NCBI GenBank assembly: GCA_950073835.1
Contig: CATMRP010000041.1
Location: 1-32,424, forward strand
Source: an uncultured Alteromonadaceae bacterium
Lineage (GTDB): Bacteria > Pseudomonadota > Gammaproteobacteria > Enterobacterales > Alteromonadaceae
Direction of reading: 5' to 3'
Length of the DNA stretch: 32,424 nucleotides
In this document: positions 8,173 to 16,037 of the stretch, one piece after another
How positions within the stretch are numbered: the stretch's first letter is position 1
Layout: each line of letters starts with the position of its first letter
Translations under genes and position numbers: made by a program
The notes under the pieces: generated by a model
Told to the model about the DNA's origin: nothing
Database searches by the model: none
The model's input: the letters and a program-made list of their open reading frames with translations, nothing else

Positions 8173-10344
8173 TCAGTTATCCTTTGCATAGAGTCTGATG
8201 GGCCCCGCACCACCTGGATTATCAGATAAGTGCTCGGAGTGTAAACTAAAGCCGGATTCTTTGATTAAATTGACTAACGCACTTTGTTGATAGTGGCTGG
8301 CAGGCGCGCGCAAGACAAACCACTTTGACGCACGATCTAATAACCCTTGCAGGGTTGCCATTCTCTCAGGCTCTGGAATGTGTTGATGAACGGCCAGATA
8401 CAACACAACATCATATTGCTCCAACAATTCATCTTCGTGCTGGTTTAAAAATTCTGACCACGGTGCAATGCTACTGTGAATAAAACTGGCTCTGGCATCA
8501 TCAGCACTAAGCGCCCGGGCAGTTAAAATTCGGCCACCATCCAGCTCAATCCCATCTAATCGTTGACAATCCGCCTGTAGCAACAAGTGTGCGATATACC
8601 CTTCAGCACAACCTGCATCTAATATGGTGGCGCCTTCCACCAGCGTGGCCAGGATCGGCAGAACTTCGGTTCGAGTGCTGACCGGCCATTTGCCTAACAT
8701 ATTAAGTTCTGGTACCCGCAAGTAGTGCTCGCGACCATCATCGTAGAGCAATGACATAAACTCATCACAGAAAACATCCCAGTTAAACCGCTGAATTTCT
8801 AACCGGCCTGCCGCCGCCCGAATCAAGGCCTCAGATGGCTGATTTGCCACTGTCTCAATCGCATTTACACATGCTTGCGTTGAGAATTCATCCAACACAA
8901 GCGCGGTTTCCTGATGCCTGGCAAACGCCCGGGTCCCTGCAGCAGTGCATACCAGAGGAACGCCGCAAGCCATTGCTTCAGCGGCAGTATTAGCCCAGCC
9001 AGCAAACTCCTCGACATGCACCACACAATGACACTGGTGATAAAACGCTGGCAACTCGTGTTCTGTGATCAGGCCGAACTCGACAATGGCGTTACGTTGA
9101 TGTAATGCCTGGAAGTCGTCGCTGTTCTTCACGGCGGCTGGAATTTTTCCTAGTACATACAAAACGTTATTACTACCCAGCTGATGCATAACCGGTAGCA
9201 TTCTGGCCAGCGACTTGGCGCTGATACCGACAATAAAATCTGACTGTGATTTAGGCGTAATAGCCGGATAAAAATGGCCACAGTCGACTGCCCCTTCAAT
9301 TATCTGGAACTTTTTGGCCAGAAAGTCCGTGTAACTTCCGTCATCCCAATCTGCGGTATTAAACATCACGGAGTCGGGTTGGAAGGCCCGGTTCACTGCA
9401 ATAAACATATCCCGCCGGGATTGATCATTTAATACAGCCTGAATGCGGATGCCAAACTGTGGTGATTGTTTGCTTTTAAGCGCGGCAATAAAGTGTTCTG
9501 AAAAGCCCGCACCGGGTATCACTGTTGCGCCCCAGGTTCTTTTGTTAGCGTCATCCGGAGAGACTATTTCAAAGTCGTCTGGCTGCCAGCGCCCATCGGT
9601 ATTTTCAAAGCAAAAGCTGACTTCAACCCCGCGTCTGCGTAATTTGTGTCCCAAGCGCTCAAAGCGGCATAAGCCTCCACAAACGGTATTCCGCTCTGCA
9701 TACACCAACAGTGTTCTGACACTGGTCGTCCTGATTGGCGCAGGTTTCGCACACGGCTTTCTGAAGAATGTGATTTTGCCAACCGTTTCGATGGGTTTAG
9801 CGCCTGCGGCAATGAGTTCCTTAACAAATTCGGCTGAACCTAAATGCTGATCTCTCAACTGTTTGCTATCGTCAAAGGCAATGATCCCTCCGTCAATGAC
9901 ATGTGGATACCAACTTTGGTAATCCTCTCTTACGGAGCCATATCTGTGGTCGCCATCGATAAACAGCATTCCAATAGGTTTATCCCACCCTTTGGTCAGG
10001 ACGGTAGATTCCAGGTTAATTAAACTGACGTTCTGATAAGCACCACTTTCCAACATCAACTGGAAAAAATCTTTTCTGTCATTGGGACCGAAAACGCCAC
10101 CTAACTCACCAATAAATGCCTTGTGCGGATCAATACAATAAATAGGGGTTGGTGACTCAGAGTGCGCCGTTTCAACACCATGAGCGAAAGCCAACGCGGA
10201 CTTGCCTTTGTACGAACCAATTTCAACAATTACACCCAGCGTAACCCTGGCAGCGTAAGCCGACAGAGCCTTGGCTTCCTCAAGCGTTATACCACCCTTA
10301 TCATAGGGATAAGCTGCCATTGTTTGTTCTATGGATTTTGGCAT
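8173..10344 (-). CDS. Three-domain methyltransferase-glycosyltransferase-methyltransferase
   Basis: A 723-residue fusion. Residues ~30-195 form a class I SAM methyltransferase (motif VEIGSYKGKSAL, then MLFIDGDHRYGSVREDY and GGIIAFDDS), similar to the Methyltransf_24/cephalosporin-hydroxylase-like group. Residues ~208-530 are a GT-B glycosyltransferase of GT4 character, with HVEEFAGWANTAAEAMACGVPLV as the nucleotide-sugar site (444-466). Residues ~570-722 are a second SAM methyltransferase (ILDAGCAEGY, 574-583). One chain could therefore extend a glycan and methylate it at two points. AGAGGAAAT before the ATG sets the start. The gene lies between the two sulfotransferase genes. Substrates cannot be read from the sequence. 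The N-terminal domain could also be a hydroxylase-fold protein without methyltransferase activity. Confidence 0.85.
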   Translation of the reverse strand: MPKSIEQTMAAYPYDKGGITLEEAKALSAYAARVTLGVIVEIGSYKGKSALAFAHGVETAHSESPTPIYCIDPHKAFIGELGGVFGPNDRKDFFQLMLESGAYQNVSLINLESTVLTKGWDKPIGMLFIDGDHRYGSVREDYQSWYPHVIDGGIIAFDDSKQLRDQHLGSAEFVKELIAAGAKPIETVGKITFFRKPCAKPAPIRTTSVRTLLVYAERNTVCGGLCRFERLGHKLRRRGVEVSFCFENTDGRWQPDDFEIVSPDDANKRTWGATVIPGAGFSEHFIAALKSKQSPQFGIRIQAVLNDQSRRDMFIAVNRAFQPDSVMFNTADWDDGSYTDFLAKKFQIIEGAVDCGHFYPAITPKSQSDFIVGISAKSLARMLPVMHQLGSNNVLYVLGKIPAAVKNSDDFQALHQRNAIVEFGLITEHELPAFYHQCHCVVHVEEFAGWANTAAEAMACGVPLVCTAAGTRAFARHQETALVLDEFSTQACVNAIETVANQPSEALIRAAAGRLEIQRFNWDVFCDEFMSLLYDDGREHYLRVPELNMLGKWPVSTRTEVLPILATLVEGATILDAGCAEGYIAHLLLQADCQRLDGIELDGGRILTARALSADDARASFIHSSIAPWSEFLNQHEDELLEQYDVVLYLAVHQHIPEPERMATLQGLLDRASKWFVLRAPASHYQQSALVNLIKESGFSLHSEHLSDNPGGAGPIRLYAKDN

Positions 10345-10406
10345 TGTATTTCCTCTGGGTTACCTTGGCGTACCGGTTAATGGTCGCTAAGGCGGGATTG
10401 CACAGG

Positions 10407-11537
10407 TCAATTTTGTAACAGTAACTCTTCAGCAAAAATAATGGGTTGACTGGAATACCTACACAGACTGTTGGTAATCTCCTCCTGCCTGCCGGTAACC
10501 CCAACGATAATTGCATCATGTGCTACCTTGGAAATGGTATCAGGCGAAGTAAACACCAGCCCATATCGGTTAACGGCCTGGGAATGAGTAGCGGCATAGT
10601 CGACGGCCAAAACTATCGAATCAGCTAATTGCCCTACCAGTACTGAGGCCAGTTCACTCGCTCCATATAAGATGACTCTTTTACCTCTATGCATATCGGC
10701 AAGCTGTTTAATTTCATTAATCACATATTCGCGGTGTAATGGTTGAAAATAAGCAACATTCAGGGCGTGATAAAATGAATCCAGTGAGCGGATTCTTGCT
10801 TCATCCACCTCCGCATCAGGAAAATCCAACAACATTTTTTGCTGCCAGCAAAAACCACAGTCGTTGGTTGAGGTTAAGTTATTATGCTCAAGATCACGTT
10901 GAAACAATGTACTCTGAACAGCAGTTTTCACGCCAAAGAATGACATAAGTGACTGACGAATATCGAATTCGTTTTGTCTGACGTCTTCGTATTGAATAAG
11001 TATCCTGTCAATGGTTCTGGGCAGAAAATGTACAACAGATGCCCAGTGCAAATAAATTAACTGAGACACATATTCATAATCGAAGTTATCTCTTTTGACC
11101 AAAGATCTCGCGGTTGAGAAAAAGTTTCTTTTCACCATCACCACTTTAATTTCGGTATCAATGCCTGACACCACCTCTAACCAAAACGGTAGTAAGATAC
11201 ACATTCTGGGATCTTTGATGACCACCTTTTTATTGTCGGTCAACAAGGTTTGCAGATAATTCGATGCTGTCTCTAGTAACTCCTCATATACCGGGCTTTG
11301 TTTAAGCCTGGGTAGGTCTAACCAAACCAATGAAAACCAGTAAAGCCCTAAAGAAGATAGTAATTTATTATTGATCTCAACGATCAGTTCGTCTTCCCAA
11401 TAGCCATTGGGATTGTCTTTGCTGGGTTTCATGGGATATTTTCCGCAGCAAAAACCGGCAGCTTCGATAAGACTGGTCACTAAGCTTGTTCCGGACCTAT
11501 GCATCCCAAGTACCAGGACCAACTGATTTTCTGACAT
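10407..11537 (-). CDS. Sulfotransferase with C-terminal Rossmann-like tail
   Basis: A 376-residue protein. The first ~270 residues are a Sulfotransfer_3-like domain: P-loop LGMHRSGTSL (10-19), KDPRMC at about 112 and VMVKRNFFSTARSLVKRD carrying the Arg/Ser expected at the 3'-phosphate site. The last ~91 residues (from KRVILYGAS at ~286) form a small Rossmann-like unit. Equivalent tails occur on the next two genes upstream (GT2 and GT8), although the catalytic domains are unrelated. It would sulfate a sugar or lipid-linked acceptor using PAPS. GGAG lies 8 bases before the ATG. No acceptor is evident; the context points to flagellin glycan decoration. Confidence 0.82.
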   Translation of the reverse strand: MSENQLVLVLGMHRSGTSLVTSLIEAAGFCCGKYPMKPSKDNPNGYWEDELIVEINNKLLSSLGLYWFSLVWLDLPRLKQSPVYEELLETASNYLQTLLTDNKKVVIKDPRMCILLPFWLEVVSGIDTEIKVVMVKRNFFSTARSLVKRDNFDYEYVSQLIYLHWASVVHFLPRTIDRILIQYEDVRQNEFDIRQSLMSFFGVKTAVQSTLFQRDLEHNNLTSTNDCGFCWQQKMLLDFPDAEVDEARIRSLDSFYHALNVAYFQPLHREYVINEIKQLADMHRGKRVILYGASELASVLVGQLADSIVLAVDYAATHSQAVNRYGLVFTSPDTISKVAHDAIIVGVTGRQEEITNSLCRYSSQPIIFAEELLLQN

Positions 11538-11604
11538 AAGACGACTCCGAGAAAATGCCGTTATCTATAGCAAGGCTTAAAAGCCCCCTGTGCTAAAATA
11601 AGAA

Positions 11605-12744
11605 TTAAAGTGTTATCACATCACCACTGAACCGAAGGGCTTGCAAGGAAGAACACATCTCCTCTATGTAGGCGAATGAACAGACCACCACGACATCAAT
11701 ATCCTGCAGCAATTCCTGAGTCAGCTTCATCACCGCAACGCCATTTTTTTCAGTCCCCTGTTTGTCTTTAGCATTATCAAAGATCACTGAAAACCGAATT
11801 TGCGGAGAAAAGTCCAGCAACAAATACTCACAAATATCATTACAGCCGTACAATGCCACCCGGTCATTGGCGCCGACACGCTTATTCAGCACATTGTAAA
11901 GCTTGCCAATACGTTTGAATTTATGCCGGTTTCTAAACATTCTTGCGTAGGACCTGGCAATATTGTCGAGGCTATCAGGTATCGCCAGATGCTTTATTTC
12001 TTTTAATATGGCCTTTTTCTCCATTAAGGCGACTTTATAGCTGTCCTGATTATGCCATCTTGTCGACTGAATATGGGCGCGGAACAAGTTCAGAGGTCTG
12101 TTAACGTAAGCGATTGCTGAATTAGCCAACACTCTGACATAACACATCCAGTCACCACAGTATTTCATTTTGTGCTTGTGCAACGCGGCTTTCAGTATGT
12201 CCTTCCTGAACAATACGGCACTGACATTAGGTATAACATTTTTAAACACTAAATGATCTTTAATGAGGGTTTCGCCATCAACAACAAAATCCTGCTGCCA
12301 ACGATTGGCATAATCATCCGAACTGTAGTCATGGCGTAGCAACGAATTGCCGGACTCATCGATAATCATGGAGTCACTATAGGCCATGCCTATCTGTGGA
12401 TACATGGCAAATTGTTGTAACATCACTGCTAAAAAATCAGGCGTTGAGACATCATCACTTTCTGCTATCCAAACGTAATCGCCTTTCGCTAAATTAACAC
12501 CTTTAATCCACTGGTCGTTGACACATCCGCCATTTTGCGTATTGAAGTCGGTCACCGAAACCCGCGCTTCCTGATTGGCGAATGCTTGTAACACTTCCTG
12601 ACTATTATCCGGGCTAGCGTCGTCGAGTAAGATGATTTCAAAATCTTCAAACGTTTGTTTCGCAATGGACGCCAGCCTTGCGGGTAAAAAACGCGCGTGC
12701 TTATAGCAAGGCACAATAATTGATATGGCAGGCGAATTAGACAT
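11605..12744 (-). CDS. GT2-family glycosyltransferase with Rossmann-like tail
   Basis: A 379-residue GT-A fold transferase: ISIIVPCYKHARFLPARL at the N-terminus, ILLDDASPDNS, then WIAESDD as the DXD-like metal/nucleotide site. From about residue 289 (RVALYG) a ~90-residue Rossmann-like tail follows, matching those of its two neighbours. The frame is open back to 12870, but the ATG at 12744 is preferred. It has AGGAG 8 bases upstream, lies 16 bases after the GT8 stop, and leads straight into the first beta strand. It is expected to be a cytoplasmic enzyme adding a sugar to the growing glycan. Confidence 0.88.
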   Translation of the reverse strand: MSNSPAISIIVPCYKHARFLPARLASIAKQTFEDFEIILLDDASPDNSQEVLQAFANQEARVSVTDFNTQNGGCVNDQWIKGVNLAKGDYVWIAESDDVSTPDFLAVMLQQFAMYPQIGMAYSDSMIIDESGNSLLRHDYSSDDYANRWQQDFVVDGETLIKDHLVFKNVIPNVSAVLFRKDILKAALHKHKMKYCGDWMCYVRVLANSAIAYVNRPLNLFRAHIQSTRWHNQDSYKVALMEKKAILKEIKHLAIPDSLDNIARSYARMFRNRHKFKRIGKLYNVLNKRVGANDRVALYGCNDICEYLLLDFSPQIRFSVIFDNAKDKQGTEKNGVAVMKLTQELLQDIDVVVVCSFAYIEEMCSSLQALRFSGDVITL

Positions 12745-12760
12745 ACATAACGCTCCTGAA

Positions 12761-13894
12761 TCACTCATCAACAACGGCAATAATTCTATCGGCCGGCACC
12801 CGTTTTTGTTTAAGCTGCGTGACAATTTCTTCAGCATAGGCTGACGACGCGACCACAATATGCGCTCCATTAAGCGCAGGTATGGCTGTCATCACCGGAA
12901 TCCCATTAAACTTGTCCATTTTGGGTGCCCGATCGATCAAACCGCAAATCGTTAACCGCGGATACTTACTCTGCAAAAAGCACACAATTCTGCGCCCCTT
13001 TTGACCGGCCCCGTAGATATAGGCCTCGGTGATTTGTGACCGCTTTATTGCGTCAATTATGCGGCTGTCATGCTTATCAATAAAATGACTACGTGGCGTA
13101 TCGGCATATAATGTTTGTGCTTTAAAATGTTGGTAAAGCTGGCTAAAAGGATGAACACAAGCATATTGCCAGGGTTTTTCTGCACCGTTGTAATGAATAA
13201 CTTTAGCCTCTTCAGGAGAGTTCAGTGCGTCCAGACTGGCTTGCTGCACATTCCAGCCAACGTCCATCAATACAATCTGATCCTTCAATACCCAGTTTAA
13301 AATATCCTGATCGTTAAACTTATAGGCTCTGCCCGAATCTATCATCTCCATCGCGGCACTGGTCACGCCATTTTCTCGCCATGCAGTCAGATCAATGAGC
13401 ATGAGTCCGGCATTAAAATAACGGTTTTGTGCCAGGCCCAGCTCTTGCCAGTAATCAGTTTTAATAATCGAAGAGTCTTCTACCACGCCGGCAATTGCGC
13501 CGTTTAAATCGACTAAAAATAAATCCGTAATGTCGGCATTTACTATCATGTCTGCATCCATAAAGAGTGCCAGCCCAGTCACTGAACGCAGTAGTTCCGG
13601 CACCAACACTCTGAAATAAGTCACGACCGACATCCGGTTAGCAAAAAACTGGCTGACCGGCGTGTGCTCGAATCTGCCACTATCAATTTGATAAAACTGG
13701 AGGGTATTCACCCCGCCCGCCGCCTGAGCAAGCTTGTATTGATTTTGTTCCGACAACGCCGCTGAACAGACATGAAAGTGAAATCGCGTTGAAGAACCAG
13801 AATTGGCAACGATACTCTGAATTAAAGCGGCCAGATGAACAGCAAAGTTGTCATCTATGCAAAAGACGATATTCAGCGGTTGTATCTGTTTCAT
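12761..13894 (-). CDS. GT8-family glycosyltransferase with Rossmann-like tail
   Basis: A 377-residue LgtC/WaaJ-type GT8 retaining transferase. Signatures: FCIDDNFA at 11-18, FMDADMIV with the metal-binding DAD at 113-115, RYFNAGLMLIDL (158-169), NDQDILN (194-200) and HYNGAEKPW (234-242). Family members usually transfer hexoses, often galactose or glucose, from UDP-sugars. Residues ~289-377 (AYIYGAGQKG onward) are a Rossmann-like tail shared with the GT2 and sulfotransferase products. The spacing from the preceding gene is 55 bases. The Shine-Dalgarno is weak (GATGAG). Confidence 0.88.
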   Translation of the reverse strand: MKQIQPLNIVFCIDDNFAVHLAALIQSIVANSGSSTRFHFHVCSAALSEQNQYKLAQAAGGVNTLQFYQIDSGRFEHTPVSQFFANRMSVVTYFRVLVPELLRSVTGLALFMDADMIVNADITDLFLVDLNGAIAGVVEDSSIIKTDYWQELGLAQNRYFNAGLMLIDLTAWRENGVTSAAMEMIDSGRAYKFNDQDILNWVLKDQIVLMDVGWNVQQASLDALNSPEEAKVIHYNGAEKPWQYACVHPFSQLYQHFKAQTLYADTPRSHFIDKHDSRIIDAIKRSQITEAYIYGAGQKGRRIVCFLQSKYPRLTICGLIDRAPKMDKFNGIPVMTAIPALNGAHIVVASSAYAEEIVTQLKQKRVPADRIIAVVDE

Positions 13895-13949
13895 GAGTTA
13901 CTCATCTTTTGGCACCGGAATTGATTGCTCTGATAGCCTGCCATGATGT

Positions 13950-15821
13950 TCATTGCATGATAGCCCTTTGTTTCAACATCTGATGTAACAAAGCACAAAT
14001 ATATTCCCGCTCACCACGGGCGGTTACCGGTGAACAATGCCCACCCTGCACTCGTTTAACCTGATTAAACAGCCGATCCACCCAATATAATTCGTCATTG
14101 AATATAAAGCCAAAATTTGCCGGCGTATTCCCTTTCAATGTGGCGGAATGAAACAGATACGCGAAAGGTCTTGTATCATCCGCTAATGTTTGGCCTAAAT
14201 GCGGATAAGTTGCAGGAATACCGAGCAGATCGAAGAAAGTCGGGAACAGGTCAAAGTGACAAGAATGGTCAATGACTCTGGATTCCAATCCCGGGTGAGT
14301 CAGGAAAAACGGCACTTGCATTTGTGGCTGTATGATGGAGTTACTGTGGAAACTGTAACCATATTCACCGAAAGATTCGCCGTGGTCACCGGTAAACACG
14401 AGCAATGTATTGGACAGATCCACTTTGACAGCCAGACGGTTCAGGAATTCATCGATAATATAATCGGCTTCTTCCACAGCGTTCATGTATTGCGATTTTG
14501 CGTCCTGCCCCTGATGGCGATTAAACCGTGTTTTATCAACCGTTTCGTAAGGCATATGAGACTGGTCATTAATAATGTGTAAGAAGAACGGCCCATGCCG
14601 GGCTGCGTCAGCAACAGGGTCGACCATATTCCATAACCGATAATCCGCTTTTAGCCCGTTGCCATGCATGTCATTAGTGCCCCACACATGATCAAAATCT
14701 ATCCGTTTAAGAAGTTTATGATAATCATATAAACCAATATCAGCGCTATCCAAAAACATCGTGGTATAACCATGCTTTTTAAGATGTTTGATATGCTGAG
14801 GTTCCACCCCTGGGTAAAGGCTGTCCTCTTTGTTATACGGGTTATTGGAATAAGCCCCGGTATACATCTGATTGGTCGATACTGTGGTATTCGGGCACAA
14901 ACAAAAATGCTTCTGTCCCTGCCAGCTGTTTGCTTTAAACCGTGCTCTTAACCGCGACCGAATCCCCTCTTTTTCATTCTCCTCCAGATAATTTCCCAAT
15001 GATTCAAGGGTAATCAGAATGATATTAGCGCCCTGACAAGTGCCTAGCAGGTGACTGGGTTGCCCTCCTTCACTGGCTGGCCGAACAAAGGGCTGGTGGC
15101 TGCTATCGAGCACTAACTTTTCATTGCCCGTGAAGCTGTCGTCCAGAACAATGTTGGCCAGCAAGCTTGGCGCAGAAAAGAACGGAGCGTTCGGCTTTAA
15201 TATCGCATGCCAGATGCGCAGCAGTAATGTTGTGCCGATGATCAAACCAGTCATTGTTACAATGGTGATTTCCGCCGCTGCTGAAAAGGCACTTTGTGGC
15301 AACGCCAGGCAATATAAAACCAGCGCTTGTGTCCCCCCCCATAAGACTGGGATCAACACGACCCATGGCACTTGCCTGAGCAATGAAAGTAAGTGAGGAA
15401 GGCCCTTAGCTATGCCTTTGCTGCCGGTAAAAAACCAGGCCAGCGTTTGACGATTAATCTCAATGCGGTACTGCACAAATAGCAGTGCGTCCAGCCAGAC
15501 TAAAACCCCGTAGACAAAAAAGGCCATAGCAATGGCTACTCTGGCGATTAACCAGGGCATTGTTATTAGTGCTGCACTAACGACCAGCGATGCCAGCATT
15601 AATATCTGGATATCATTGAAATTGAGCACTTTGGATAATGCCCCGCGACGGGCACGGACCTTTTTATTGAGCACCAGTAAGCTACTCGATAAAATGAAGT
15701 ACAAAATAAACCCGACGCTAATGCCGAATATCCCCGTTAGTGGAAGCAAACTACGATTCTCCGCGACAACTGCTTTAAAATTTGAATATCCAATTTGGCA
15801 ACCCCTCAACAGCCTGCCCAA
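13950..15821 (-). CDS. Membrane sulfatase / LtaS-like phosphotransferase-fold protein, 5' end uncertain
   Basis: About five membrane segments (roughly 28-50, 71-91, 94-118, 152-174 and 184-204 of the open frame) are followed by an alkaline-phosphatase/sulfatase-fold domain. Its motifs are ITLESLG (E273), CPNTTVSTNQMY (possible Thr nucleophile, 312-316), SHMPY (H422) and FTGDHGESFGEYG (D479, H480). No CxPxR formylglycine motif is seen, so a phospho-group transferase of the LtaS/OpgB type is more likely than a true sulfatase. The start is unresolved: the frame opens at a TTG directly after a stop codon, with no ATG or GTG in the first 49 codons. TTG at 15749 with GGAG 9 bases upstream is the best in-frame choice. 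A frameshift upstream is possible. Confidence 0.78.
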   Translation of the reverse strand: MGRLLRGCQIGYSNFKAVVAENRSLLPLTGIFGISVGFILYFILSSSLLVLNKKVRARRGALSKVLNFNDIQILMLASLVVSAALITMPWLIARVAIAMAFFVYGVLVWLDALLFVQYRIEINRQTLAWFFTGSKGIAKGLPHLLSLLRQVPWVVLIPVLWGGTQALVLYCLALPQSAFSAAAEITIVTMTGLIIGTTLLLRIWHAILKPNAPFFSAPSLLANIVLDDSFTGNEKLVLDSSHQPFVRPASEGGQPSHLLGTCQGANIILITLESLGNYLEENEKEGIRSRLRARFKANSWQGQKHFCLCPNTTVSTNQMYTGAYSNNPYNKEDSLYPGVEPQHIKHLKKHGYTTMFLDSADIGLYDYHKLLKRIDFDHVWGTNDMHGNGLKADYRLWNMVDPVADAARHGPFFLHIINDQSHMPYETVDKTRFNRHQGQDAKSQYMNAVEEADYIIDEFLNRLAVKVDLSNTLLVFTGDHGESFGEYGYSFHSNSIIQPQMQVPFFLTHPGLESRVIDHSCHFDLFPTFFDLLGIPATYPHLGQTLADDTRPFAYLFHSATLKGNTPANFGFIFNDELYWVDRLFNQVKRVQGGHCSPVTARGEREYICALLHQMLKQRAIMQ

Positions 15822-15969
15822 TCAGATCCAGCGTACCTGTTAAAGTTATCGGCCAGAGCGCAGAAAACTCAAGCGACACTGGGCCTGACTCGGGCTCCAC
15901 CAGCCTGTCAGGCCTTTTTATCTGGACAATAGTAGCGCTATTGTTGTCAATCGCTACTGCCCAAACCAT
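15775..15969 (-). pseudogene. Possible out-of-frame N-terminal part of the membrane sulfatase gene
   Basis: This 64-codon frame starts with an ATG at 15969 but has no clear Shine-Dalgarno. It ends at a TAA formed at a TTTT run (15777-15780). Removing one T of that run would join it to the sulfatase frame, whose own start is poor. The encoded stretch (IKRPDRL ... FSALWPITLTGT ... LPNWIFKF) is not recognisable. The rest of the 216 bases between maf and the sulfatase shows only a 12-base direct repeat CAGCCTGTCAGG at 15901 and 16000. It could equally be chance coding in a spacer. Confidence 0.3.
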
Positions 15970-16037
15970 TGACGGCGTTGAGTCTCATTAAAGTTAATAC
16001 AGCCTGTCAGGTCCGGGATTTCCCTGTACTCCCTGAT

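Noticed and set aside
11570..11590. GGCTTTTAAGCC hairpin between sulfotransferase and GT2 genes as terminator
   Set aside because: Only 5 bp with a 2-base loop and no T-run, so it is too weak.
12745..12870. Longer N-terminus for the GT2 transferase
   Set aside because: It would overlap the GT8 gene by 110 bases, and AGGAG sits before the ATG at 12744.
13950..15821. True type I sulfatase that would remove sulfate added by the sulfotransferases
   Set aside because: No CxPxR/SxPxR formylglycine signature is found; the candidate nucleophile is threonine. Kept as a phosphotransferase-fold protein of unknown substrate.
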